A stretch of DNA of 28,935 nt. It comes from an uncultured Sphingobacteriaceae bacterium (GTDB taxonomy: Bacteria > Bacteroidota > Bacteroidia > Sphingobacteriales > Sphingobacteriaceae). Position 1 is the stretch's first letter. Each line of letters starts with the position of its first letter. The stretch lies in contig CAMPKC010000057.1 in assembly GCA_946887045.1 (NCBI GenBank), positions 1 to 28,935 of the forward strand, written 5' to 3'. This document shows positions 1 to 7,709 of the stretch, one piece after another. The notes beneath the pieces are model-generated. The model searched no databases, was not told where the DNA came from, and saw nothing but the letters and a program-made list of their open reading frames with translations. Both the position numbers and the translations under genes were made by a program.

Positions 1-262
1 TAAAAAAATTATTTCTTTTGAACAGAATAATTACGAAGGAAATTATGCGTTAGGTTTACTTTACCTAAATTCGTATTTAAAGTCTTCTGAGCAGAAACGG
101 GATTTATTAATTAATTCAACCAAATACCTTGTTCAGGCGGAAGAGATAAAGCCAAATGAAATCAATGTTTTAAAATCATTGACTATTCTTTATAATATCA
201 CTGGAAATAAAGTAGAATTAAAACGAATCAAAAATAAATTGAGTCAAATCATCTTAAACTAA
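1..262 (+). CDS. C-terminal end of a TPR-like protein (5' truncated by window)
   Basis: An open frame runs from base 2 to a TAA at 260-262 and is cut by the window start. The visible 86 residues are helical and lysine/asparagine-rich. They contain the phrase NYALGLLYLNSYLKSS followed by AEEIKPNEINVLKSL, which resembles paired TPR helices (the G-L-Y and A-P positions of the consensus). The stop lies seven bases before the ATG of the next TPR gene, so the two are almost certainly co-transcribed and may act on the same envelope process. There is no catalytic motif. The TPR assignment is an inference from a short piece; that the frame is coding is well supported by its length without stops and by the tight spacing. 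Confidence 0.6.
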   Translation, partial: KKIISFEQNNYEGNYALGLLYLNSYLKSSEQKRDLLINSTKYLVQAEEIKPNEINVLKSLTILYNITGNKVELKRIKNKLSQIILN

Positions 263-269
263 ACAAAAA

Positions 270-1460
270 ATGAACTTTAAGTCTTTAATTTTTGGATTAA
301 TCATAACATGCGTCTCGATATCTGCGTTCGCACAGAGATCAGAAGTAATTTCTGCAAAAGACAACTTAACAAAATATCTGCAGATGGCCAGAAGCACGCC
401 TAAATTGGCTGCACCATTTATGAAGTCGGCTAAAGAGTCTATAGACAGAGCTATTTTACACGATAAAACGAAAGCTGATCCGGAATTATGGGGAATGAGA
501 GCTTTACTTTATTCTGAGATGGCTTATAACGACAGTACTTCTGCATCAGTAAATTATATAACAGAAGCTCAAACATCGTTGGCTAAAGCAAAAGAGTTAG
601 ACGCAGATGCTGATAACAAAGAAAACATTAAGAAAGCAAAATTAACTCTTTATCAAGTTCAACTTTTAAAAGGTAAAAAGTTTTTTGACTCTAAGAACTA
701 TACTGATGCGTATACCGAATTTAACAAAGGTTTGGAGTTTTTACCCAGTGATACAATCAGCAACTATTATGCAGGAGTATCTGCTCAGAATTCAAAGAAT
801 TATAAAGCTGCTATAAAAAGCTACACAGATTTATTAAGTACGAATTTTACTTACCTGCCTGATGTTTATACCAACTTAGCAGAATCATATGCGGCCAATA
901 AGGATACAGCAGCAGCAATAAAAGTTCTTACTGAAGGTTATAATAAATTCCCACAAAGTACCCAATTGGTTGCAAGAGAAATTGAATTGAGCATTAACTC
1001 AGGCAGGAACAAGGAAGTTATAAGCAAGATTGAAGCACAAATGCAAAAGGAACCTGCGAATAAAGACTATCCATTTTATTTAGGAATTGCGTACAATGCT
1101 ATAAACGATGCAACAAAGGCTGAAGAGGCTTATAAAAAAGCGATAGCTATCGATCCAAAATTTTTAAATGCATATATAAATTTGGGTACTGTAATTATGA
1201 ACAGCGGTATTGAGAAATACAATGCAGCCAACAAAAAATTCGGAAATAAAAATTTGGTGGCTGCCCAAGTTACCGAATACAATAAAGCCAAAGCACAAGC
1301 TACAGCCGAATTTGACAAGGCACTGCCTTACTTACTTAAGGCTACTGAAATAGACCCTCAATCTAAGATTGCGTGGACCAATTTACGCGCCTACTATAAT
1401 GCGAAATCAAACAAACAAAAAGTAGCTGAAATAGACGCTAAATTAGCTACATTAAAGTAA
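270..1460 (+). CDS. Secreted tetratricopeptide-repeat (TPR) protein
   Basis: A 396-residue protein with an N-terminal signal peptide (hydrophobic stretch IFGLIITCVSISAFA, then AQ, about residues 5-22), so it is exported to the periplasm or outer surface. Most of the rest is helical with TPR-like units. The clearest are around residues 130-165 (YTDAYTEFNKGLEFLPSD), 165-200 (YAGVSAQNSKNYKAAIKSY) and 265-300 (YPFYLGIAYNAINDATKAEE then AIAIDPKFLNAYINLG), with a last unit near 350-385. TPRs are protein-binding scaffolds; no enzymatic domain is visible. It follows another TPR-like gene by seven bases and ends 20 bases before a strong hairpin terminator. Such paired TPR proteins are common in Bacteroidota. 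The specific partner cannot be read from the sequence. Confidence 0.85.
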   Translation: MNFKSLIFGLIITCVSISAFAQRSEVISAKDNLTKYLQMARSTPKLAAPFMKSAKESIDRAILHDKTKADPELWGMRALLYSEMAYNDSTSASVNYITEAQTSLAKAKELDADADNKENIKKAKLTLYQVQLLKGKKFFDSKNYTDAYTEFNKGLEFLPSDTISNYYAGVSAQNSKNYKAAIKSYTDLLSTNFTYLPDVYTNLAESYAANKDTAAAIKVLTEGYNKFPQSTQLVAREIELSINSGRNKEVISKIEAQMQKEPANKDYPFYLGIAYNAINDATKAEEAYKKAIAIDPKFLNAYINLGTVIMNSGIEKYNAANKKFGNKNLVAAQVTEYNKAKAQATAEFDKALPYLLKATEIDPQSKIAWTNLRAYYNAKSNKQKVAEIDAKLATLK

Positions 1461-1473
1461 CATTCCAGTTGAC

Positions 1474-1506
1474 AAAAAGGCCGGAGTCAATCGCTCCGGC
1501 TTTTTT
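1474..1506. terminator. Bidirectional intrinsic terminator
   Basis: GCCGGAG (1480-1486) pairs perfectly with CTCCGGC (1494-1500) around a 7-base loop. It is preceded by an A-run at 1474-1478 and followed by seven T at 1501-1507. The A and T runs give both strands a U-tract, so it can end both the TPR operon (plus) and ligD (minus), whose stop codon begins inside the T-run. Confidence 0.9.
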
Positions 1507-4055
1507 TATTTAATTTTCTCTAAAGCATTTTTCAGATTTGCTTTCTCCCTGGTGATATCTTTCCACAGATCGCCCTTCTTTTTGATTCTATCCAATGTGT
1601 TAAAAATAGTGAAGGCTTTGATATTCAAATCTTCATTTACTTCATCCCAATCCAGGGGTGTGGAGACAGTGGCACCTGGTTTCGGGCGGGCAGAGTAGGC
1701 GGTGGCAATCGTTTGCCCTCGGCGATTTTGTAAAAAATCGAGATAAATTTTATTCTTTCTTTTAGAAGGACTTCTCTCTAAGCTAGTAGTTTCCGGATGA
1801 TGCTTCAACACCATCTGACCCAGATATTGAATGAAATTTTTGACAATATCAAAGTCGTATCGCCCGCCAACATGAATAAAAATATGCAGTCCCCTGGAGC
1901 CTGATGTCTTGATCCACGACTTTATTTCCATGCTGCCAAGTATTTCTTTTACAGTTAACGCGACACGAACAACTTCAGTAAAATCCTCAACATCATTAGG
2001 ATCAAGGTCCATAACAGCAAAGACCGGAAGCTCTGGTTTCTTATAGGTACTTAACCATGGATTGATTTCTATACATCCCAGATTAACCATCCAGAGAAGG
2101 GTAGGGAGGTCATTGCAAATTAAGTAGTCAATGGTTTTGTCACCACTTTCCGAATACATTGGTTGGTGCTTTATCCAGTCGGGAATCTGGTCAGTGTCTA
2201 AATCTTTTTGAAAAAAGTTTGGCCCGTCAATTCCATTTGGATGTCTGTTTAAAGAAAGCGGGCGATCGGTTAAAAGGGGGAGAATATAATCTGAAACTGA
2301 ACGATAATACTCGATCAATTGCCCTTTCGTAATCCCTTCATTCTTCCAATACAGCTTATTCAAATTTGTAAGTTTAAGGATTTTCTTTCCATAAACTTCT
2401 TCCCTATCATTTGGGTCGTTCTGAGCTTTTGGGTCTGATGGCTTAGGCGAGGTGGCTTTCATTTTCTTCTTTGAGACGTTAGTATTTTCAGGCACTTCCT
2501 GCAGTACTTCATTTTTATTTTTGTCAGTACGTAAGCCCTTAAACACAGGATGGCGAAGATGTTTATCTCCTGTCCACTCGCTGAAAGTTACTTCACAAAC
2601 CATTTCTGGTTTAACCCAGGTGACATTTTTTTCCTGACTAACTTTTTCAGAAACTGGTTTTTCTTCAGTAATTAAGGGAGTTAGTTTATTGTAGAGTGTT
2701 TTTAAAACATCCTCAGTAAAGCCAGTTCCGCAATTGCCAATGTACACCAGATTTCCCTTATCAAACATGGCCAAGGCTAATGAACCAAAATACTTCCGAC
2801 TGCCGGCTGGCTTAGAATATCCGATTATTATTGCTTCCTGAGAATTCTGAAGCTTAAACTTTAGCCAATTTCCTGAACGCTTATCACTCTCATAAGAGCT
2901 TGTCCCGTTTTTCGCAATAATTCCTTCCCATCCATTTTTTTCTGCTTGCGCATACAATTTAGTGCCACTTTCTTTGACATGCGGGTTGTAAATAATCGCA
3001 GGGTCGGCAAGCTTCTCAATTAGTATTCTAAGCAATTCCTTACGCTTCACCAATTCTAAAGCCCTTATATCATGACCATTCAAGGCGAGGAGATCGAAAA
3101 CATAGTATTTAAGATTGACATGTTTTCTCTTTGAGGCAAGATTTTGTAGATTCTGAAAATCACTTCTTCCTGAATCATCTTCAGCAACAATTTCACCATC
3201 GATAACGGCTTCAACATTTAACTTTTTAAGTGCCGTTAATATCTCAGTGTATTTATGACTAAAATCTATACCGTTTCTGGAAATTAATTTCACATCATCT
3301 CCGGTATAGGCAAGTGCCCTATAACCGTCAAGTTTTTTCTCATAAACCCAGTTTTCGTTATCAAATATTTCAGCAGACAACTTGGCAAGCATCGCTTTAT
3401 AACTTATCTTTTTTGAAACATCTCCTTTAATTAGGGGAGCTTTCTCGACGTTTCTATTTGTGACGGTAGCCGCTTGCTTAGAATTGGACTTCTTTTTGCG
3501 CTCAAGACCTTTCTTCTTAATTTCTTCAGAAACCAAAGCTTCACTGTCGAATTTCTCATCTGTAGAATACTCATCACGATGCTTGATTAACAACCATGCA
3601 TTATCTTCGGTATTCTTAAGCTTTACCAATGCAAATTCTCCATTTAAAACCTTACCATGTAAGCGGAACTTAAGATTTCCCTCGGCTAATCCCTTTTTTA
3701 ATTCGCTTTCGCCGGATGTGTTTTCAATAGATTCATAAGTTCCTTCATCAAAGATTGTTACTACACCGGCACCGTAATTTCCTTCAGGGATTACACCTTC
3801 AAAAGTTCTGTATTCGTAGGGATGGTCTTCAACCATCATAGCCAGTCGTTTATCTTTGGGATTTAATGAAGGTCCTTTAGGAACGGCCCAGCTTTTTAGA
3901 ACTCCATCCAGTTCTAATCGGAAATCGTAGTGAAGTCTCGAGGCATGATGTCTCTGAACCACAAATTTTAGTGATCCGGCAGACTTTTTAATGGCAGCTT
4001 TAGGTTCGGGCGTATTACTGAACGTTCGCTTTTTGTTATATTCACCCAGGCCCAT
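1506..4055 (-). CDS. ligD: Multifunctional ATP-dependent DNA ligase LigD (phosphoesterase-ligase-polymerase)
   Basis: An 849-residue protein that processes and seals double-strand breaks in bacterial non-homologous end joining. The order is 3'-phosphoesterase (about 1-170), ATP-dependent ligase (about 215-520), and primase-type polymerase (about 555-849). In the phosphoesterase the metal and phosphate ligands of the Pseudomonas enzyme are visible as H36, H42, D44, R46, H78 and Y82. The ligase has the adenylation motif K241-L-D-G with R246, motif IV (EGIIAKNG) and motif V (WLKFK). The polymerase has the metal-binding DLD at 683-685 and the SGSRGLH motif. A basic linker (KKKMKATSPKPS) joins ligase to polymerase. 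All key residues looked for are present, so it should be active. The start is one base after the Ku stop, which implies translational coupling. Confidence 0.97.
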   Translation of the reverse strand: MGLGEYNKKRTFSNTPEPKAAIKKSAGSLKFVVQRHHASRLHYDFRLELDGVLKSWAVPKGPSLNPKDKRLAMMVEDHPYEYRTFEGVIPEGNYGAGVVTIFDEGTYESIENTSGESELKKGLAEGNLKFRLHGKVLNGEFALVKLKNTEDNAWLLIKHRDEYSTDEKFDSEALVSEEIKKKGLERKKKSNSKQAATVTNRNVEKAPLIKGDVSKKISYKAMLAKLSAEIFDNENWVYEKKLDGYRALAYTGDDVKLISRNGIDFSHKYTEILTALKKLNVEAVIDGEIVAEDDSGRSDFQNLQNLASKRKHVNLKYYVFDLLALNGHDIRALELVKRKELLRILIEKLADPAIIYNPHVKESGTKLYAQAEKNGWEGIIAKNGTSSYESDKRSGNWLKFKLQNSQEAIIIGYSKPAGSRKYFGSLALAMFDKGNLVYIGNCGTGFTEDVLKTLYNKLTPLITEEKPVSEKVSQEKNVTWVKPEMVCEVTFSEWTGDKHLRHPVFKGLRTDKNKNEVLQEVPENTNVSKKKMKATSPKPSDPKAQNDPNDREEVYGKKILKLTNLNKLYWKNEGITKGQLIEYYRSVSDYILPLLTDRPLSLNRHPNGIDGPNFFQKDLDTDQIPDWIKHQPMYSESGDKTIDYLICNDLPTLLWMVNLGCIEINPWLSTYKKPELPVFAVMDLDPNDVEDFTEVVRVALTVKEILGSMEIKSWIKTSGSRGLHIFIHVGGRYDFDIVKNFIQYLGQMVLKHHPETTSLERSPSKRKNKIYLDFLQNRRGQTIATAYSARPKPGATVSTPLDWDEVNEDLNIKAFTIFNTLDRIKKKGDLWKDITREKANLKNALEKIK

Positions 4056-4056
4056 C

Positions 4057-4827
4057 TTAAGCTCCTTTCTTGGCGTTCAGGCTTTGCATTAACTGATCAA
4101 ACAAATTGTCGTCGGATGCTTTTTGTGGTTTTAATTTCTTTATTGTAGGACGCTTGCCTTTGGCTTTGGCTTCAATAATTCGCAGGAGCTCGTGATGATA
4201 TTCGTCTTTGAATTTTTCGATCTCAAATTTACTACTGTACTGATTAACCAGCGCCAACCCCATATCCAGTTCCTTTTTATTCACAACTACATCGTCAGGC
4301 GTAAGTATCTCTTCAGACGAACGTATTTCCTCAGCAAATCGAATCTTTGTTATCACGATCACCTTTTCTACTGGATGAATAATACAGAGATTTTCGGTGC
4401 TTCTTAAAACAAAACGGGCAAGCCCTGCTTTTTTTGATTTTTTTAGCGACTGTAGGAGCAGGGCATAGGCTTTCCTGCCTTGAGTTTCTGGCTCAGAGTA
4501 ATAAGAAGTTTCGTAATACATTGGATTTACCTCATCAATATTTACAAAGCTCTCTATTTCAATCATTTTGCTTTTTTCTGGACTCGCATCTTCATAATCT
4601 TTGTCCTCCAGAATCACATAATTATCGTTGATAGGGTAGCCTTTTACTATTTTTTCATAGGGTACTTCCTGGCGGGTTTTTTCGTTAATGCGTTGGTAAC
4701 GAATTCTGGAATGATCTCTGCTGTCGAGCATATCAAGTCCCAACGAACTACTTTGCACGGCAGAATAGAGCTTAACTGGAATATTTACCAGTCCGAAACC
4801 AATGGAACCCTTCCAAATGGAACGCAT
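4057..4827 (-). CDS. ku: Ku DNA end-binding protein
   Basis: A 256-residue bacterial Ku. The N-terminus MRSIWKGSIGFGLVNIPVKL is the signature start of the Ku beta-barrel, followed by the typical RYQRINEKT and Y-E-KIVKGYP segments. Bacterial Ku is a homodimer that rings broken DNA ends and recruits LigD. The basic C-terminal tail (AKGKRPTIKKLKPQKAS) matches the family's lysine-rich extension that aids DNA binding. It is seven bases downstream of the helix-bundle gene and one base upstream of ligD on the same strand, a single operon. No residue looks abnormal. Confidence 0.97.
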   Translation of the reverse strand: MRSIWKGSIGFGLVNIPVKLYSAVQSSSLGLDMLDSRDHSRIRYQRINEKTRQEVPYEKIVKGYPINDNYVILEDKDYEDASPEKSKMIEIESFVNIDEVNPMYYETSYYSEPETQGRKAYALLLQSLKKSKKAGLARFVLRSTENLCIIHPVEKVIVITKIRFAEEIRSSEEILTPDDVVVNKKELDMGLALVNQYSSKFEIEKFKDEYHHELLRIIEAKAKGKRPTIKKLKPQKASDDNLFDQLMQSLNAKKGA

Positions 4828-4834
4828 AATGCTT

Positions 4835-5308
4835 CTAATATGGCTGACTCAATTTAAAATGTGCGAAATATCTCTTATCGAGTTCTGTAAAAGCTTCGCT
4901 GATAGTTAATCTGTGACCCATAAGAAGTGTTTTTAAATCAAATTCCTCAAGAATCGTTCCTTGTAACACCTCATCATAAGCCTCCAGAACTTCCCGTTCA
5001 GAAGTTCTCACTCGCTCAAGTATCGGTTGTTCTTTTTTAATATCAGGATTAGTTTTTGCTTCTGTTGAATGAGGTCTTTCGATTTCAGCCTGATCGCCTG
5101 AACTGAGAGTACCACCCAATTTTGTGATGGCTTCTTTAAGTTCCGTGATTATGTTTACACGTTCATCGATATAATGATTAAACAGATTTTTATACTCAGC
5201 AGTGTCGATATGTTCCGCGGCTTCGACAAATCGTTTTTCACTTTTCTTCACAGCATCTAATAAATGATGGAGCTGACGGATATAATTTTCATGGTATGAT
5301 GTTTCCAT
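4835..5308 (-). CDS. Small helix-bundle protein, DUF2383/PA2169-like
   Basis: A 157-residue soluble protein with no signal peptide, predicted to be almost wholly helical. The pattern is two N-terminal helices (LHHLLDAVKKSEKRFVEAAE, then YKNLFNHYIDERVNIITELK), the phrase LGGTLSSG, a charged linker rich in E, K and P (about residues 90-110), and two C-terminal helices (TSEREVLEAYDEVL). This matches the PA2169/DUF2383 four-helix-bundle family (ferritin-like fold, function unknown); the match is from memory of the pattern rather than from a search. It is the first gene of the Ku-LigD operon, which hints at a link to stress survival or to end joining. The start is the only ATG that gives the first helix. 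Confidence 0.6.
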   Translation of the reverse strand: METSYHENYIRQLHHLLDAVKKSEKRFVEAAEHIDTAEYKNLFNHYIDERVNIITELKEAITKLGGTLSSGDQAEIERPHSTEAKTNPDIKKEQPILERVRTSEREVLEAYDEVLQGTILEEFDLKTLLMGHRLTISEAFTELDKRYFAHFKLSQPY

Positions 5309-5410
5309 AATCGTTTAAATAGTACTAAGTAAACGTTATGAAACACAAATGGTTTGAACGAAGAGAGATAGACGGAACAAAGACATTTTTCTTTTGGTGA
5401 TTTAATAACC

Positions 5411-5880
5411 TTAATTCTTCTTCTTTTCGTTTAAGAAAAAACAGTGTGCTGCACATGCATGTAATTTGTAATTTTTATGTGTAGTGCCAAGCTTATGCCC
5501 CTTTGGGTCTAGTATTTCACACATCTGCTGATCTTTGTCCCTTACCCTAATAACATTTACACCTTCCAGGTCATAGAAGTTACCATTCTTATTGGCTTTT
5601 CCGAGTTTTTGCCTTTCCCATCAAAAACATTCCCGTTTCTATCAATAAAATAGATTTTCTGACCTTTAGTATTCCATGCGATATTATTCTTATCAATGTA
5701 ACCCAACTTAGTGCCACCGTGAGCATGAATTCCACCTTTCGCGTCGATGAAAATCTTGGGAGTCTTTAATGTATCCTGTTTGGTTTGTTTTGTCTTTACA
5801 GGTGCCTTGGTTACCTGGCTAAATGCATCCGCAGAAATCACTGTAAATAATGCTAAAAAGTATATAAATAGCGTTTTCAT
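5411..5880 (-). pseudogene. Secreted 17-residue-repeat protein, interrupted by a one-base frameshift
   Basis: The ATG at 5880 opens a 107-codon frame with a signal peptide (MKTLFIYFLALFTVISADAF, cleaved near SQ). After a linker there are tandem units of about 17 residues: IFIDAKGGIHAHGGTKL, GYIDKNNIAWNTKGQKI, YFIDRNGNVFDGKGK. The frame then degenerates and stops at 5557. In the -1 frame the same repeat continues from the break (KLGKANKNGNFYDLEGVN, later EILDPKGHKLGTTHKNYKL) to a cysteine-rich end (HACAAHCFF) and a TAA at 5411-5413. One extra A in the run at 5606-5610 would restore a protein of about 156 residues. It is therefore a recent frameshift, an assembly error, or less likely a recoded gene. 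The function of these repeat proteins is not known. Confidence 0.75.
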
Positions 5881-5886
5881 TTTGTT

Positions 5887-5910
5887 GATTTTTATTTAAA
5901 AATAAAAATC
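5887..5910. repeat. 24-base near-perfect palindrome in the 5' leader of the repeat gene
   Basis: GATTTTTATTT (5887-5897) is the exact reverse complement of AAATAAAAATC (5900-5910), separated by AA. It sits six bases upstream of the ATG of the small secreted repeat gene. It could be an operator or a hairpin in the mRNA leader that controls translation. The sequence is very AT-rich, so a chance origin cannot be excluded. Confidence 0.5.
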
Positions 5911-6143
5911 TTCGGCCCTGTTTCAGTCAATAGAAGTCAAGTCATAACATGATATTAATCAGGCAAATACGGTGTTTTAGTGATGAAATAAATTTAGAAT
6001 ATGCTGCCCAGTTTCTTCTTCCTCTCATTGATCAAAATTGTTGTGTTTTTACCAGTGCTTAATTGCTTAGTTTTTGGCTAACAAAAGCTAAATAGAATAT
6101 TTGCAATTATAAAGATAGTCTGCTATGATTTTTACTTTATTTT

Positions 6144-6262
6144 GCAGTCGTAAGGTCGGGGTGGGCAGTCGTTACCTGAAAGCGCCCCATGGCTGACAGT
6201 CGAAAAGTGACGAGATAAGTGTATCAGTTCAGTCTGAGGATAGCGGGGAGGGAATTACGGAC
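6144..6262. ncRNA. Putative structured non-coding RNA or regulatory element (GC-rich block)
   Basis: About 120 bases of clearly higher GC than the AT-rich flanks lie in a non-coding gap, a known hallmark of structured RNA in AT-rich genomes. CAGTCG occurs three times (6145-6150, 6166-6171, 6197-6202), the first two inside GCAGTCGT. GGGGTG (6158-6163) can pair with CGCCCC (6183-6188). No tmRNA, SRP, RNase P or tRNA hallmark was found, and the strand is not settled. This is an inference from composition and partial pairing only. Confidence 0.3.
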
Positions 6263-6281
6263 ATACGTTTTACATTAAAAT

Positions 6282-6322
6282 CTATTTAACATAATATTAA
6301 TTATGAGACACATGTTAAATAG
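6282..6322 (-). terminator. 11-bp inverted repeat downstream of mqnA, possible terminator
   Basis: CTATTTAACAT (6282-6292) is the exact reverse complement of ATGTTAAATAG (6312-6322), with a 19-base loop. It lies 23 bases past the mqnA stop. Read on the minus strand the stem is followed by ATTTTAATG, only a weak U-tract, so termination is plausible but not certain. Confidence 0.45.
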
Positions 6323-6345
6323 CCTTTATTCTCTAAGAATCAACT

Positions 6346-7089
6346 TTAGAAAAGCGCTTTCTCAGAATCCTTGATCTCTTTCAAATAATTCAAAAATAGT
6401 TCGACTGCCTGTTTTTTTGAATCACTGAACGAATAATCCAGTTTGTTTATCAAATAATCTTCAAGATCAAAATCGTTCCGTTTAGGTAATTCTGCAACTA
6501 CATTTTGGATATTCTTTATCCCAAGACTTAGTGCCGAATTAAATTCCGTTATGAATTCCTCAGCTATAGGTTTATTAGATGCCCATACTGCAAATGCAAA
6601 TTCTAAGCCGGTAAAATTTTTCCACTCTTCGGCTAAATCATAAACAAAGCGGAAATTGTCTTTTTTTCCAAATGTCCTGTCACCAATCTCAACGAATGCA
6701 TCAGCGTGATCGACTGTGGTAAAATCAGGGTTGACCTTCCAATAATTTTCGAGCAAGATTCTTGCTAATGCATTTGAGGTTCTGGATTGAGAATCTAGTC
6801 TGATGCTTTTAACTTCATGTATTGGTTTATCGCTAAAAATAAACACTGAATTTACTGCGCCATTTGCGCCGATGCAGTAATTTGAAATGATCGCATGCCC
6901 GGGAATCTCTAAAAGTGCGGCCACAGGAACTAAACCTATATCAGCCTGGTTTTCAATTAGTTTTTGTGCGCATTCTGAAGGAATATCTAAACTTAAATCA
7001 ATTTTTTCGAAAATTCCCGCATGCTGCAGACCGTATAAAAATGGCTTGGTATTGGTATAAGAAACAGCTGAAACTCTAATCTTGCTCAC
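6346..7089 (-). CDS. mqnA: Chorismate dehydratase MqnA (menaquinone biosynthesis, futalosine pathway)
   Basis: A 247-residue enzyme of the MqnA/MqnD periplasmic-binding-like fold. MqnA removes water from chorismate to give 3-[(1-carboxyvinyl)oxy]benzoate, the substrate of MqnE. Family marks visible are the start IRVSAVSYTNTKPF (usual S-Y-x-N-T-x-P-F), ADIGLVPVAAL (the D-x-G-L-x-P segment), and LDSQSRTSNALARILL, the ligand-binding S-x-T/S region. The gene starts at a GTG that overlaps the phosphatase gene by 14 bases; no in-frame ATG fits the conserved N-terminus. It is the last gene of an mqnE-phosphatase-mqnA operon. MqnD is the closest alternative, but the N-terminal motif and the linkage to mqnE favour MqnA. 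Confidence 0.9.
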   Translation of the reverse strand: MSKIRVSAVSYTNTKPFLYGLQHAGIFEKIDLSLDIPSECAQKLIENQADIGLVPVAALLEIPGHAIISNYCIGANGAVNSVFIFSDKPIHEVKSIRLDSQSRTSNALARILLENYWKVNPDFTTVDHADAFVEIGDRTFGKKDNFRFVYDLAEEWKNFTGLEFAFAVWASNKPIAEEFITEFNSALSLGIKNIQNVVAELPKRNDFDLEDYLINKLDYSFSDSKKQAVELFLNYLKEIKDSEKALF

Positions 7090-7705
7090 AAAAAACGTTC
7101 AAATGATCTGTATTATGAAAATCGATAATTTCAAATTTATTCCCGTCGAAATACAGTTTGTAAAGAGTTGTATTTTGATGTGGAAACTCATCCATATCAG
7201 AAATTGGTCGGTTTGTCAAAAGACATAAAAAAAGTCGCATTGCTCTGCCGTGCATGCATATTAGAATGTTTTTCGCTTCATTTTCTGCAATTAGCTTTTC
7301 CAGAACTTCTAATTGTCTTTCTTTAACCTCTAAAGGACTTTCGCCATTTTCAAATTTTAAATGAAGATGTCCTTTGGTCCAGCCCTCCATCATTTGGGCA
7401 AAGGCAATCCTCATGTCTTCAGTGCTTTCTTTTCCTTCGTAAATACCCCATGCCAGCTCATCCAAACCAGCATATTGAGTCCAGGAAATCCCATCTTCAA
7501 TAAATCGTTTAACAGTTTGATGTGTCCGTTTTAAAGTTGACGTATAGATCTTATCAAAGGGAACGTGTTTATATGTATTATAAAATGCTTCCGCTTGTTT
7601 CCTACCGTAATCGTTTAAATCGGTGTCCATGCCCCTTCCCTGCACCACTCCCCTCTTATTTAAATCAGTTTCACCGTGGCGAATCAAATAAATCGTTTTC
7701 TCCAA
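7076..7705 (-). CDS. Histidine phosphatase family protein (phosphoglycerate mutase-like)
   Basis: A 209-residue cytoplasmic protein. The N-terminal YLIRHGETDLNKRGVVQGR carries the phospho-accepting H10 in R-H-G, and CMHGRAMRLFL near residue 150 carries the second catalytic histidine. The mid-region has the family's STLKRTHQT segment (normally S-x-L-x-R-A-x-x-T). The fold covers phosphoglycerate mutases, alpha-ribazole phosphatases and many small-molecule phosphatases, and substrate cannot be assigned from sequence. It lies between mqnE (four bases away) and mqnA (14-base overlap), so it is co-expressed with menaquinone synthesis. No phosphatase step is part of the described futalosine pathway, so a housekeeping or metabolite-repair role is as likely as a pathway role. 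Confidence 0.9.
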   Translation of the reverse strand: MEKTIYLIRHGETDLNKRGVVQGRGMDTDLNDYGRKQAEAFYNTYKHVPFDKIYTSTLKRTHQTVKRFIEDGISWTQYAGLDELAWGIYEGKESTEDMRIAFAQMMEGWTKGHLHLKFENGESPLEVKERQLEVLEKLIAENEAKNILICMHGRAMRLFLCLLTNRPISDMDEFPHQNTTLYKLYFDGNKFEIIDFHNTDHLNVFCEQD

Positions 7706-7709
7706 ATCT

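Larger units (their letters stand above)
5881..6345. other. Intergenic region without a gene
   Basis: This 465-base stretch has no supported open frame on either strand. It holds the palindrome at 5887-5910, an AT-rich part with no visible signal (about 5911-6143), a markedly GC-rich block at 6144-6262, and an 11-bp inverted repeat at 6282-6322 near the 3' end of mqnA. Confidence 0.7.

Noticed and set aside
4434..4857. Plus-strand open frames of 65 and 125 codons opposite ku
   Set aside because: They are antisense to a clearly conserved Ku gene, have no recognisable domain, and have no promoter or supporting spacing.
6190..6262. Possible hammerhead ribozyme or SRP RNA in the GC-rich block
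   Set aside because: A CTGAGGA fits part of the hammerhead core, but the GAAA segment and flanking helices are absent. The SRP GGAA-loop motif is also missing.
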